The translations under genes were made by a program, and so were the position numbers. A stretch of 64,000 bases of DNA from Sphingomonas lacusdianchii (lineage in GTDB: Bacteria; Pseudomonadota; Alphaproteobacteria; Sphingomonadales; Sphingomonadaceae), in assembly GCF_022664395.1 (NCBI RefSeq), contig NZ_JAKRET010000003.1, forward strand, positions 310,001 to 374,000, written 5' to 3'. Shown here piece after piece: positions 34,971 to 43,028 of the stretch. A model generated the notes under the pieces. It ran no database searches. It was not told the DNA's origin and saw nothing but the letters and a program-made list of their open reading frames with translations. Every line of letters starts with the position of its first letter. The stretch's first letter is position 1.

Positions 34971-36719
34971 CTACGCCGCCGCGCGCAGGCTGCGCGGGTG
35001 GTCCCGGCCGGCCTCTTCCGCAACACTGAAGCGCGCGACGTGATGGGTGAGCGCCTCGGCCTCGCTGGCGAGGCTGCGGGCGGCGGCGGTGGCTTCCTCG
35101 ACCATCGCCGCATTCTGTTGCGTCACCGCGTCCATTTCGCCGACGGCGATGTTGACCTGTTGCAACCCGGAGGATTGTTCGTCGGCGCCCCGAGCGATCG
35201 TCGCCACCAGATCGGCGATCTCGGCGATGCGCCCGACGATGCGTTCGAGCGCGCCGCCGGTCTCGCCGACCAGGTTGACGCCGATCTCGACCTGGCTGCC
35301 GCTGGCAAGGATGCGTGCCTTGACGTCGTTGGCGGCGTCGGCGGAGCGTTGCGCCAGTGCACGGACCTCGTTGGCGACGACGGCAAAGCCCTTGCCAGCG
35401 TCACCGGCCCGCGCCGCCTCGACCCCGGCATTCAGCGCCAGCAGGTTCGTCTGGAAGGCGATGCCGTCGATCACGGTGATGATCTCCGAAATCTCGTCCG
35501 AGGCGCGCTTGATCCCGCTCATTGCCGTTACCGCCTCGCGCACGATGCGCACGCCGTCCTCGGCATCGCCCCGCGTCGCGGTCATGGTGGTGTTGGCCTG
35601 TGCCGCGCCCGCAGCGGTGCGGCGGACGGTGGCGGTGATCTGGTCGAGCGCGGCGGCGGTTTCCTCGAGGCTCGCCGCCTGTTGCTCGGTACGGCGCGAC
35701 AGGTCGTCGGACGCGGTGCTGATCTCGGTCGCGCCGGTGCGGATGCCGCCCGCCGAGCGGGTGACCGAGCGCATCGCATCGGCAACCGCCGCCATCGCCG
35801 AGTCGAAATCGCTGCCGATCTTGGCGAAGGCGCCGCTCAGCCGGCCGCCGATCCGCGTATCGAGCCGTCCGCGTGCGAGCGAATCAAGTCCCGATCCGAC
35901 CGTCGCGACGACCCGCTGCTGCTCGGCCTCGCGCTCGGCGGCGACGATCGCGGCACCGCGGAAGGTTTCGAGCGCGGCAGCCATCTCCCCCACCTCGTCG
36001 ATGCGCTCACGACCCGGGATCGGGGTCGCGGTATCGCCAGTGGCGAGCGATCGCATCCGCGCCGACAGCGCCTCTACCGGCTGCGAGATCGAGCGGCCGA
36101 TGCGGTAGGCGCAGAAGGCAACGATCAGCAGCACGACCAGCGCCAGCGCGCTTTGATACAGCGCCGCGCTCCAGATCGCGCCGTTCACCCGGTCCAGATA
36201 CACGCCCGACCCGATCACCCAGCCCCATGGCGCGAAACCGGCGACATAGGACAGTTTCGGTTCGTCATGGCTCTTGTCCGGCGTCTTCCACAGATAGCGG
36301 ACGAAGCCGGCGCCGTGCGCCTTCACGACCTGCGCCATTTCGACGAAATGCGCCTTGCCGGTGGCGTCGCGATTGTTGGTCAGGTCGGTATTGTCGAGTT
36401 CGGGCTTGGTCGGATGCATCAGCATCGTGGGATGCAGATCGTTGACCCAGAAATATTCCTTCCCCTCGTAGCGCATTTCCCTAAGCGTCGACAGCGCGGC
36501 CCGTTGCGCATCGGCCCGGTTCATCCGGCCGGCGACTTCCTCGCTGTGATAATGCGCCACGACCGATCGGGCCGTTTCGACCACCTGCCGGGTGTTGCGT
36601 TCGATATCGTCCTGCATGATCGCCGAAGTACGGAAGATGCTGATGCAGAGCAGCGCGATCAGTCCGAGCGCAGCAACGACGCCGATCAGGTTGATACGGC
36701 CACGGACCTTCAATTTCAT
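34971..36719 (-). CDS. Methyl-accepting chemotaxis protein with Cache sensor
   Basis: The 582-residue protein has a first transmembrane helix (INLIGVVAALGLIALLCISIF), a periplasmic single Cache-type domain (about 35-190, with EGKEYFWVNDLHPTMLMHPTKPELDN and PKLSYVAGFAPWGWVIGSGVYLD), a second helix (ALYQSALALVVLLIVAFCAYRIG), a HAMP domain, and the cytoplasmic signalling domain with the tip IDGIAFQTNLLALNAGVEAARAGDAGKGFAVVANEVR. Such receptors control CheA and flagellar or twitching motility. The ATG at 36719 follows GAGAGGGGCGACTCC. No che genes are nearby, so it is an orphan receptor. The ligand is unknown, though the Cache type often binds small carboxylates. Confidence 0.92.
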   Translation of the reverse strand: MKLKVRGRINLIGVVAALGLIALLCISIFRTSAIMQDDIERNTRQVVETARSVVAHYHSEEVAGRMNRADAQRAALSTLREMRYEGKEYFWVNDLHPTMLMHPTKPELDNTDLTNNRDATGKAHFVEMAQVVKAHGAGFVRYLWKTPDKSHDEPKLSYVAGFAPWGWVIGSGVYLDRVNGAIWSAALYQSALALVVLLIVAFCAYRIGRSISQPVEALSARMRSLATGDTATPIPGRERIDEVGEMAAALETFRGAAIVAAEREAEQQRVVATVGSGLDSLARGRLDTRIGGRLSGAFAKIGSDFDSAMAAVADAMRSVTRSAGGIRTGATEISTASDDLSRRTEQQAASLEETAAALDQITATVRRTAAGAAQANTTMTATRGDAEDGVRIVREAVTAMSGIKRASDEISEIITVIDGIAFQTNLLALNAGVEAARAGDAGKGFAVVANEVRALAQRSADAANDVKARILASGSQVEIGVNLVGETGGALERIVGRIAEIADLVATIARGADEQSSGLQQVNIAVGEMDAVTQQNAAMVEEATAAARSLASEAEALTHHVARFSVAEEAGRDHPRSLRAAA

Positions 36720-36874
36720 GGAGTCGCCCCTCTCTTTCAGCGTGATGTGCGCCGAAAAGCTGAAAAACTCCTTTATCCGATCGTAACTTCCGCCGACCGG
36801 TCGGGGCGCGGAACCGAAATCGCCGCGATATGCCTTCCGGCCAATGACGCCCCGATCAAACACCGATAGCCTTT

Positions 36875-36893
36875 GCGAATGAGTATCAATAGC
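36875..36893. promoter_or_regulatory. Fur-box-like site before the 36902 gene
   Basis: GCGAATGAGTATCAATAGC matches 13 of 19 positions of the classical Fur box GATAATGATAATCATTATC. It matches 15 of 19 positions of the site at 40530 before the TonB receptor. It ends 8 bp before the ATG at 36902. Binding there would block the promoter or translation start of that gene, so iron repression is inferred. Confidence 0.6.
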
Positions 36894-36901
36894 GAGGCTC
36901 T

Positions 36902-37330
36902 ATGTACGATCTGATCGACCGGCCGATATCGATATTGTCGCGCGGCGACCGTTTCCTGTTGGATGCGATCCGGCTGTGGGTGGCGGCGCGCAGCGCGTGT
37001 CAGAACCCGTCGGCGTTGCTGGCGGCGCGCTTCGCACAGGCAGGCGCGCTCGACGCATTGTGCGATTTCGATGCGTGGATGACGCAGTTGTCGGAACATG
37101 CCCGGGTGCCGATCCAGATTAATTGTAAATGCGGGCTTGTGACCGACGATGAATCGGTTCTCTTGACCTTGGCGCGCGATCTCGTAACGGGTCGCGATGC
37201 GAAGGCACGCACCACGCTTTCGCTGCTGGTCGCCGACGGGGCGATCGCACCAACCTTTTGCGCGCTGGCCCGGACGGCGGCGATGCTCGGCCAGATCGGG
37301 CTGCCACCGGGGACCAGCGTCAGGACGTAA
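36902..37330 (+). CDS. Unknown protein with Fur-like box, upstream of fpr
   Basis: The 142-residue protein has no signal peptide, no transmembrane helix and no family that I recognise. It has five Cys residues (C33, C54, C75, C77, C120), with C75 and C77 in NCKCG, which could bind iron, heme or an Fe-S cluster. The ATG follows GAGGCTCT. It ends 9 bp before the fpr start, so the two are probably one transcription unit. The Fur-like site just upstream ties it to iron regulation. A role with the ferredoxin reductase in iron release or cluster metabolism is inference only. Confidence 0.7.
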   Translation: MYDLIDRPISILSRGDRFLLDAIRLWVAARSACQNPSALLAARFAQAGALDALCDFDAWMTQLSEHARVPIQINCKCGLVTDDESVLLTLARDLVTGRDAKARTTLSLLVADGAIAPTFCALARTAAMLGQIGLPPGTSVRT

Positions 37331-37339
37331 GGATTATCG

Positions 37340-38158
37340 ATGACCGACCGCACCGCCGTCGTCCACGGCCTCGAACCCACCAACGCGCTCAGCGTCGAGC
37401 GCGTGCGTTCGGTGCGTCACTGGAACGAACATCTGTTCAGCTTCACCATCACCCGCCCGCCGAGCTTCCGCTTCCGCTCGGGCGAATTCGTGATGATCGG
37501 CCTGCCCGGCGACAACGGCAAGCCGCTGTTGCGCGCCTATTCGATCGCCAGCCCGGCCTATGCCGAGGAACTGGAGTTCCTGTCGATCAAGGTGCAGGAC
37601 GGGCCGCTCACCAGCAAGCTGCAACAGATCGTGCCTGGAGACGAAGTCTATCTGGGCAAGAAGCCGACCGGCACGCTGGTCACCGACGCGCTGAAGCCCG
37701 GCGAGCGGCTGTTTATGCTGTCGACCGGCACCGGCCTCGCGCCGTTCCTGTCGCTGATCCGCGATCCCGACGTGTATGAGATGTATTCGTCGATCGTCGT
37801 CGTCCATTCGGTGCGCCGCGTGTCCGACCTCGCCTTCCGCACTACGCTGGAGGCGAACCTTGCCGGCGATCCGCTGGTCGAGGATCAGGCGGCGCAGCAA
37901 TTCACCTATGTGCCGACGGTGACGCGCGAGGAATTCCACACCACCGGCCGCATCGACGCGCTGGTCGAGAATGGCACGCTGTTCTCGGCCCGCATCGGCG
38001 GCGCGCAGGCCCTCGACCCGGCGACCGACCGCGTCATGCTGTGCGGCTCGACCGAGATGATCCGCGACTTCTCGGAATATCTCGAAGGACTGGGGTTCGA
38101 GGAAGGGTCGAACGCGAAGCCCGGCGATTATGTGATCGAGCGGGCGTTCGTGGGGTAA
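37340..38158 (+). CDS. fpr: Ferredoxin--NADP reductase
   Basis: The FAD enzyme moves electrons between NADPH and ferredoxin or flavodoxin. The 272-residue product has the FAD-binding RAYSIASP, SFRFRSGEFVMIGLPG, and the NADP-binding LSTGTGLAPFLSLIRDP, followed by VVVHSVRR and CGSTEMIRDFSEYLEGLGF. The C-terminus (EGSNAKPGDYVIERAFVG) is of the bacterial subclass I type (Azotobacter/Rhodobacter FPR). It follows the five-Cys unknown protein by 9 bp. A bidirectional terminator lies 0.16 kb downstream beyond a large palindrome. Confidence 0.92.
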   Translation: MTDRTAVVHGLEPTNALSVERVRSVRHWNEHLFSFTITRPPSFRFRSGEFVMIGLPGDNGKPLLRAYSIASPAYAEELEFLSIKVQDGPLTSKLQQIVPGDEVYLGKKPTGTLVTDALKPGERLFMLSTGTGLAPFLSLIRDPDVYEMYSSIVVVHSVRRVSDLAFRTTLEANLAGDPLVEDQAAQQFTYVPTVTREEFHTTGRIDALVENGTLFSARIGGAQALDPATDRVMLCGSTEMIRDFSEYLEGLGFEEGSNAKPGDYVIERAFVG

Positions 38159-38174
38159 TACCCTGATCCCATAC

Positions 38175-38294
38175 CCGTTTGGTTCGAGCAGCTTCGAGCG
38201 AAGTCGAGAAGCGTCCGTCGAGAACGCACCGTTTGGGGCAAGACGTTCTCGACAGTCGCTTCTCGACAGGCTCGAAGCTGCTCGAACCAAACGG
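38175..38294. repeat. 120-bp long inverted repeat after fpr
   Basis: Perfect 25-bp arms lie at 38175-38199 (starting CCGTTTGGTTCGAGCAGC) and 38270-38294 (ending CTGCTCGAACCAAACGG). The next 24 bp on each side pair again at 22 of 24 positions (GTCGAGAAGCG... with ...CGCTTCTCGAC). Only a short loop remains unpaired. It has no coding potential and is distinct from the CCCCGC family. Confidence 0.9.
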
Positions 38295-38314
38295 TTGGGA
38301 GCGTAGGAAAAGAA

Positions 38315-38339
38315 GGGGGCGGCACCACCGCCCCCTTTT
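38315..38339. terminator. Bidirectional terminator between fpr and TonB receptor
   Basis: GGGGGCGG, a CACCA-type loop and CCGCCCCC are followed by TTTTC on the plus strand and by TTCTTTT on the minus strand. It can end transcripts of the convergent fpr (plus) and TonB receptor (minus) genes. Confidence 0.85.
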
Positions 38340-38343
38340 CGCG

Positions 38344-40476
38344 TCAGTAGCGGACCCGCACCGTGCCGAGCACCGTGCGCGGCGCGATGAAATAGCCCTG
38401 GTCGTAATTGATCGCGCTCAACGCCTTCGCGTCGTTGATGTTGCGGACATTGGCGCTGAGCGCGATGCGCGGCGTCAGTTCGTAGCGGGCCATCAGGTCG
38501 ACCGTTGCATAGCCGTCCTGCGTGATCTGCACCGGCTGTCCGGTGGTCGCGGTGACGCCGGGTTCGAGATACATGCGGCTCTGATACTGGCCCGACGCGC
38601 CCAGTTTCAGCGCCGGCAGCATCGTCGGCGACCAGACGATGTTCAGCCGCGCGGTGTTGCGCGGGACGAAGGTGCGGACCGCAGCGTCCCCCTCCCCGCG
38701 GATGCGCATGGTCGTGAAGCCGCCGGTTGCCTGCAACCCCGGCGCGACCTGTCCGCTGACCTCCAGCTCGATGCCCTGCGACTTGGCATCGACCCCGCGA
38801 TACAACGTCTGGCCGATCGTCGCGTCGAACCCGGCGGCTTCGGCGGTATTGTTCTGCCGCGCCTGGAACACGGCGATACTGGCGTTCAGGCGGCCATCAT
38901 ACCATTCGCCCTTCAGCCCCGCCTCCAGATTGTCGCCCTCGATCGGGTCGAGCAGGCGGCGGTTCGCATCGACCTGATCCTGCGGATTGAAGATCGTGGC
39001 AAAGCTCGCATAGGCGCTGATATTGCCGGTCAGGTCATAGGTCGCCCCGACGAACGGCAGGAAGCGGGCGCGATCGTAATCGGTCGGCGCGCCATAGGAC
39101 ACGCCCTCGCTGAACGCGCGGGTGGCATTGCCGCCAATCATGACCTTCAACGCATCGGTCGGGTTCAGGCGGACGAGGCCATAGACCGTCTCGCGCCGGA
39201 CATGGGTGTCGAGGCTGCGCGAAAAGTCCGGGAAGTTCGGTTCGGGAAACGATCCGTCGAACCCGCTGAACAGCGGCAGCGAGACGCCGATCGTCGACAC
39301 GTCATAGGCCGAATCCTGCGTATAACGCTGTGCCGAGCGGTTGACGCCGAACATAACGTCGTGCGCGCGGCCGAACAGCGACACGGTACCGCCGATATTG
39401 GCATCGATCGTCAGGTTGCGCGCGAACGACCGGAACGCGCCGGGATAGCTGACGATGCCGAGACCGGTCGCACGATCGGGGGCACCGTTGCCGCCATTGG
39501 CGTAGTTGTTGCCATAGACGTAGAACAGCCGGTCATCTTCGTCGATCGCGCGGCGCTGCACGGTCAGCTTCGCGGTCCAGTTGCCGAAGCGGTGGGTCAC
39601 GTCGCCAAAGATCTGGCGGTCGGTGACGTCGAAGCTCGACCAGTCGGGCGCGCTGTTGGTCGAACGCGCATAGTCGATGCGGCTGCCGTCGCTATAGTAA
39701 AGCGGCAGCGCGCCCCACATCGCCGCGCGACTCTTGTGGTTCTGATAGCCATAGCCGGCACTGACGACGGTATCGGGGCCGAGGTCCGCCTCGACGATGC
39801 CATAGCCGGTCCAGCGCGTCAGGCCGTAGCGGTCGAGATAGCTGTCGGTGTTCAGATAGGAACCGACCGCGCGGGCGCGGACCGATCCGCTGCTGGTCAA
39901 TGGGACGCTGACATCGCCGTCGAGGCGGAGATTGTCGAACGACCCATATTGCGCGCTTGCCGAGGCGGCGAGGTCGCGGGTCGGACGCTTGCGGATGAAG
40001 TTGATGACCGCCGACGGATTGCCGGTCGACGACAACAGCCCCGGCGCGCCGCGCACCACCTCGATCCGGTCGTACATCGCGGTGTCGATCGACCCGTTCT
40101 GGATGCCGAACGGGAATGGCAGCCCGACGCCGTCGATCTGGAACGTCTGGATGTCGAAGCCGCGCGCGGAATAATAGAAGCGATCGGTTTCCTGCGCCTG
40201 CACGTTCACGCCGGGTACCGTCGCCAGCAGCTGGTTGATGTCGTTGAGCTGGAAATCCTCGATCTGCGCGCGCGTCACGACGCTGATCGATTGCGGGGTT
40301 TCGCGCTGGCTGAGCGGCAGGCGCGTCGCCGTGGTCTGCGTCTTCACCGCATAGTCGTCGCTGCCCTCGGTCCGCGTGCCGGTGACGATGATATCGTCGC
40401 CGCGCTGCAGTTCCTCGGTCGGCGGCACCTCCGGGACGGCGGTGGCGGCGGCGAGGAGGATAGCGAAGGCGGACAT
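38344..40476 (-). CDS. TonB-dependent siderophore receptor
   Basis: The 710-residue outer-membrane receptor has a short N-terminal hydrophobic signal (MSAFAILLAAATAV), the TonB-box region EELQRGDDIIVTGTRTEG, a plug domain (TPQSISVVTRAQIEDFQLNDINQLLATVPGVNVQAQETDRFYYSARGFDIQTFQIDG and YDRIEVVRGAPGLLSSTGNPSAVINFIRKRPT) and a beta-barrel of the FhuE/FoxA/FpvA class, ending in TVRVRY. The plug motifs fit ferric-hydroxamate or pyoverdine-type receptors. It stands alone, with no siderophore synthesis or ABC transporter nearby. A Fur-like box 54 bp upstream supports iron repression. The ligand is not known. Confidence 0.92.
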   Translation of the reverse strand: MSAFAILLAAATAVPEVPPTEELQRGDDIIVTGTRTEGSDDYAVKTQTTATRLPLSQRETPQSISVVTRAQIEDFQLNDINQLLATVPGVNVQAQETDRFYYSARGFDIQTFQIDGVGLPFPFGIQNGSIDTAMYDRIEVVRGAPGLLSSTGNPSAVINFIRKRPTRDLAASASAQYGSFDNLRLDGDVSVPLTSSGSVRARAVGSYLNTDSYLDRYGLTRWTGYGIVEADLGPDTVVSAGYGYQNHKSRAAMWGALPLYYSDGSRIDYARSTNSAPDWSSFDVTDRQIFGDVTHRFGNWTAKLTVQRRAIDEDDRLFYVYGNNYANGGNGAPDRATGLGIVSYPGAFRSFARNLTIDANIGGTVSLFGRAHDVMFGVNRSAQRYTQDSAYDVSTIGVSLPLFSGFDGSFPEPNFPDFSRSLDTHVRRETVYGLVRLNPTDALKVMIGGNATRAFSEGVSYGAPTDYDRARFLPFVGATYDLTGNISAYASFATIFNPQDQVDANRRLLDPIEGDNLEAGLKGEWYDGRLNASIAVFQARQNNTAEAAGFDATIGQTLYRGVDAKSQGIELEVSGQVAPGLQATGGFTTMRIRGEGDAAVRTFVPRNTARLNIVWSPTMLPALKLGASGQYQSRMYLEPGVTATTGQPVQITQDGYATVDLMARYELTPRIALSANVRNINDAKALSAINYDQGYFIAPRTVLGTVRVRY

Positions 40477-40529
40477 GCGAAACGATTCCCTGACTGTTTC
40501 GCGCCGGGTACGCCGCCGTTACTGCTTTT

Positions 40530-40548
40530 GCAAGTGACTATCAGTAGC
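40530..40548. promoter_or_regulatory. Fur-box-like site before TonB receptor
   Basis: GCAAGTGACTATCAGTAGC matches 12 of 19 positions of the Fur consensus and 15 of 19 of the site at 36875. It is 54 bp before the receptor start, where a promoter is expected. Confidence 0.6.
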
Positions 40549-40556
40549 CTAGCATG

Positions 40557-40976
40557 TCAGGGTACGGCGTCGGTCAGGAAGCGACCGAGCACGACGACGT
40601 CCTGCCGCGCAAGGCCGATCGCGGCATAGAAGCCTAGCGCGGCGGCATTGTCGCTGCGGACCATCAACTGCACCTTGGGCGCGCCGGCATCGCGTAGCCA
40701 GTCCTCGGCAGCAGCGAACAAGGCGCGGCCGATCCCCTGCCCCTGCAGATCGGGCGTGACCGCGAGATAATAGATCCAGCCGCGATGTCCGTCATGGCCG
40801 ACCATGACGCTGCCGATGACGTCGCCATCGTCGCGGGCCAGCAGCACGGTCGATGTCGCGCCCGTCAATGCCCTTGCGAAATCGGCGTGCGGGTCGTTCC
40901 ACGGCCGGGTCAGGTCGCAACGCTGCCACAGCGCGACCACCGCCGCCGCATCGTCGGGCGTTGCCGGCGCGATCAC
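40557..40976 (-). CDS. GNAT N-acetyltransferase
   Basis: The 139-residue protein has the GNAT fold: IAPATPDDAAAVVALWQRC, VIGSVMVGHDGHRGWIYYLAVTPDLQGQGIGRALFAAAEDWL (the acetyl-CoA-binding Q/RxxGxG motif is QGQGIG) and NAAALGFYAAIGLARQDVVVLGRFL. I place the start at the GTG at 40976, which overlaps the stop of the upstream lipoprotein gene by 4 bp; another GTG at 41003 is possible. The acceptor is unknown. It lies just after the TonB receptor promoter region and is read in the same direction. Confidence 0.82.
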   Translation of the reverse strand: MIAPATPDDAAAVVALWQRCDLTRPWNDPHADFARALTGATSTVLLARDDGDVIGSVMVGHDGHRGWIYYLAVTPDLQGQGIGRALFAAAEDWLRDAGAPKVQLMVRSDNAAALGFYAAIGLARQDVVVLGRFLTDAVP

Positions 40977-41857
40977 CGGGCGATGCAGGTGCTGCCCGCC
41001 CACAAAGCGGTGACATTGTCCTTCGCGTCATAGATGCCGGACAGGCCGCCGCTGCTAAATTCGCGGCCGAGGCTGGTTTCCTCGACCGGCGCGTCGATCG
41101 ACGATTCGACGGTAGCGCGCTTGGCGCCGATGCCGACTCCGCTCATCGTCGTGAGGCCACGACCGCGCGCCGACCAGCCGACGAAGCGGCCCTCCTGGAA
41201 ATAGACCGCAATCTTCGGATAGGTGGCAATGTCGAGCGGCCCTTCGCCGCAATCCTCGTTGCGCGAACGTTCGGGCAGCGTCTGGGTCGCCGCCTCGACG
41301 ACGCGCAGCACGATCTCGCTCGGGCTGCCGAAGGCGAGCGACCGGCTGCTGGCCCCGGCAACGGTCTGCAACCCGTCGGGGGCGAGGTTGAGCGCGATCG
41401 CGTTGCGCGCCGCCGCCTCGGCACCGGCCGGCGCATCGCAACGGACACGACGGACCGGCCCGGCATCGCCGTTCATGTCGAGCGTCCCGCCCTCGCCCAG
41501 CGCAAGGCGATAGCGGCGCTGCTCGGTAATGCCGCCACGGTCGCCGACGACATCGACATCGATCGCCCCGGCATCGGCGACGGTAATGCCGCGCACCGGC
41601 ACGTCGCGCTCGCCGATGCGCAGGGCGTTGGCCGTAACGATCAGCCGGTTCGCACCGGCCGGATCGGCGGCACAGGCGGCGCCGTCGCTGTCCCAGCTGC
41701 CCACGAAGCGCGTCGGGATCGCCGCCATCGTCTCCGGCGTGGGCGACGGGAAGGGCAGGATCGGATCGTCCTGCGACAGATTGACCGACGCAGCGGGTTC
41801 GTCGGCCTGCCCGCATCCGGCCAGCAACGCCAGCACTCCGATCGTCCACCGCCGCAT
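40973..41857 (-). CDS. Lipoprotein of unknown function
   Basis: The 294-residue protein has a lipoprotein signal, MRRWTIGVLALLAGCGQADEP (lipobox LAGC). The mature part begins with a linker and then a beta-rich segment with two similar halves (TRFVGSWDSDGAACAADPAGANRLIVTANALRIG and the later PERSRNEDCGEGPLDIATYPKIAVYFQEGRFVGWSARG). It is probably anchored in the inner or outer membrane. No family recognised. It is co-transcribed with the GNAT gene downstream. Confidence 0.72.
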   Translation of the reverse strand: MRRWTIGVLALLAGCGQADEPAASVNLSQDDPILPFPSPTPETMAAIPTRFVGSWDSDGAACAADPAGANRLIVTANALRIGERDVPVRGITVADAGAIDVDVVGDRGGITEQRRYRLALGEGGTLDMNGDAGPVRRVRCDAPAGAEAAARNAIALNLAPDGLQTVAGASSRSLAFGSPSEIVLRVVEAATQTLPERSRNEDCGEGPLDIATYPKIAVYFQEGRFVGWSARGRGLTTMSGVGIGAKRATVESSIDAPVEETSLGREFSSGGLSGIYDAKDNVTALWAGSTCIAR

Positions 41858-41918
41858 CCACCGACTCCCGTTACCCGACAGTGCAGGACTGCCGGATTTC
41901 CCCCGAACGCGAAAGAGG

Positions 41919-42531
41919 TCAGTGCGGCAGCGGCGCCGCTCCGACCGCGACGACCGGGGGGCCGAGCGACGCGAAATAGGCCTTGGCCGGCAATTCGATC
42001 ACGGTCACCCGTCCGGCATTGGCGCGTTCGAGCGACTGGGTGAAGGAGCGCGGCTTCTTCATCAGCTTCCGGTCCTCGACGACGGTCAGGCCCGATCGTC
42101 GCGCGGCCTCCGCGACGAAATGGACGCAGTTGCGGCGGTTGAGATTATAGTGCGAATCGCCCGCCTCGCCCCATTCGTCGATCAGCGACCGGACCGCGGC
42201 ATATTGCGCATCGGTCAGCACGACCGAGAAATGGGCGTTGCTGCGATCGATATAGGATGGCTTCGGGCGGTCGATCCGCCCCCCGACCGATCCGGTCAGC
42301 AAAAGCGGGCGTAATCGCCTTCGCCGTGAAGCCATAGCTGCCATCGACCGCTGGTCCGCCGGCATCGGGCGTGCCTGAAAAGCTGAAAAAGGCGTGCGGG
42401 AAATTCTGGCCGAATTCCTGCGACCAGAAGGTGATCGTGACCGCCGCCTGTGCCGGCACCACCGCCTGCACCGCCAGCAACAGCACCGCGAGGACCCGCA
42501 GCACGGGCCGGAACCACCGATCGGTCGTCAT
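41919..42531 (-). pseudogene. Secreted NCxHF (papain-like/LRAT-type?) protein, one-base frameshift
   Basis: The first frame (from 42531) reads a signal peptide (MTTDRWFRPVLRVLAVLLLAVQAVVPAQA), then VTITFWSQEFGQNFPHAFFSFSG to KAITPA. The rest is in another frame, which reads LLTGSVGGRIDRPKPSYID to the stop at 41919. Removing one A from the AAAA run at 42301-42304 joins them into a 203-residue protein. H46 (FPHAFF) and N134-C135 (NRRNCVHFVAEA) have the look of a permuted papain-like NlpC/LRAT hydrolase, but that is inference. The start at 42531 follows GGAGGGGGC. A sequencing error in the homopolymer is as likely as a true pseudogene. Confidence 0.7.
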
Positions 42532-42604
42532 GCCCCCTCCATAGCGAACGCGGCGCGCCGGCACCAGCCGACACGCCGCGTCCTGTACAACCGCTTCCGT
42601 ACGG

Positions 42605-42916
42605 TCAGTCGGCCTTGCCGTCCCGCGCCAGTTTCGCTTCCTGCTCGGGATCATAGCCCGACGACGGTGCCGGACCGTTATTGTGGATCGGCTGGGTCGA
42701 GGCAGGCGGGTCCGACGCGTCCATCGATTCGTCGAGCCCGCGGTCGAGCCGCGCATCACTGTCGCCCGGATCGCTTTCCATCCGGCCGGCGATGCTGTGA
42801 TCGCCACCCGCATCGCCGCGTCCCGGCGGGGTGTGCGCTTCGCTTTCATTGCCGTCCGGGGCGACCGACAGCGACGAGAGCGCCTTTTCGTCGATTCCGG
42901 TGGTGTCGTTGGTCAT
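42605..42916 (-). CDS. Small acidic disordered protein
   Basis: The 103-residue product is rich in Asp, Ser, Gly and Pro (for example APDGNESEAHTPPGRGDAGGDHSIAGRMESDPGDSDARLDRGLDESMD) with no hydrophobic segment, so it is probably disordered and very acidic. The ATG at 42916 follows GAGTGAGGGAC. It lies between the frameshifted gene and the BI-1 gene, all on the minus strand. No family recognised; similar low-complexity proteins occur in sphingomonads. Confidence 0.6.
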   Translation of the reverse strand: MTNDTTGIDEKALSSLSVAPDGNESEAHTPPGRGDAGGDHSIAGRMESDPGDSDARLDRGLDESMDASDPPASTQPIHNNGPAPSSGYDPEQEAKLARDGKAD

Positions 42917-42975
42917 GTCCCTCACTCCTTCACGCACAAAAACGAAAGGATCACGAAGGACGTTCCCCGAATACG

Positions 42976-43006
42976 AAAAGGCCCGACGGTTTCCCGCCGG
43001 GCCTTT
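42976..43006 (-). terminator. Terminator after BI-1 gene
   Basis: On the minus strand GGCCCGGCGGG, AAA and CCGTCGGGCC (with one G-T pair) are followed by TTTTCG. It lies 23 bp beyond the stop at 43029. Confidence 0.8.
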
Positions 43007-43028
43007 CGCATCGTCGGTGATGCAGCGA

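Noticed and set aside
38179..40629. 816-codon plus-strand frame opposite the TonB receptor
   Set aside because: It starts inside the 120-bp palindrome and runs antisense to a complete receptor gene; composition is that of a shadow frame.
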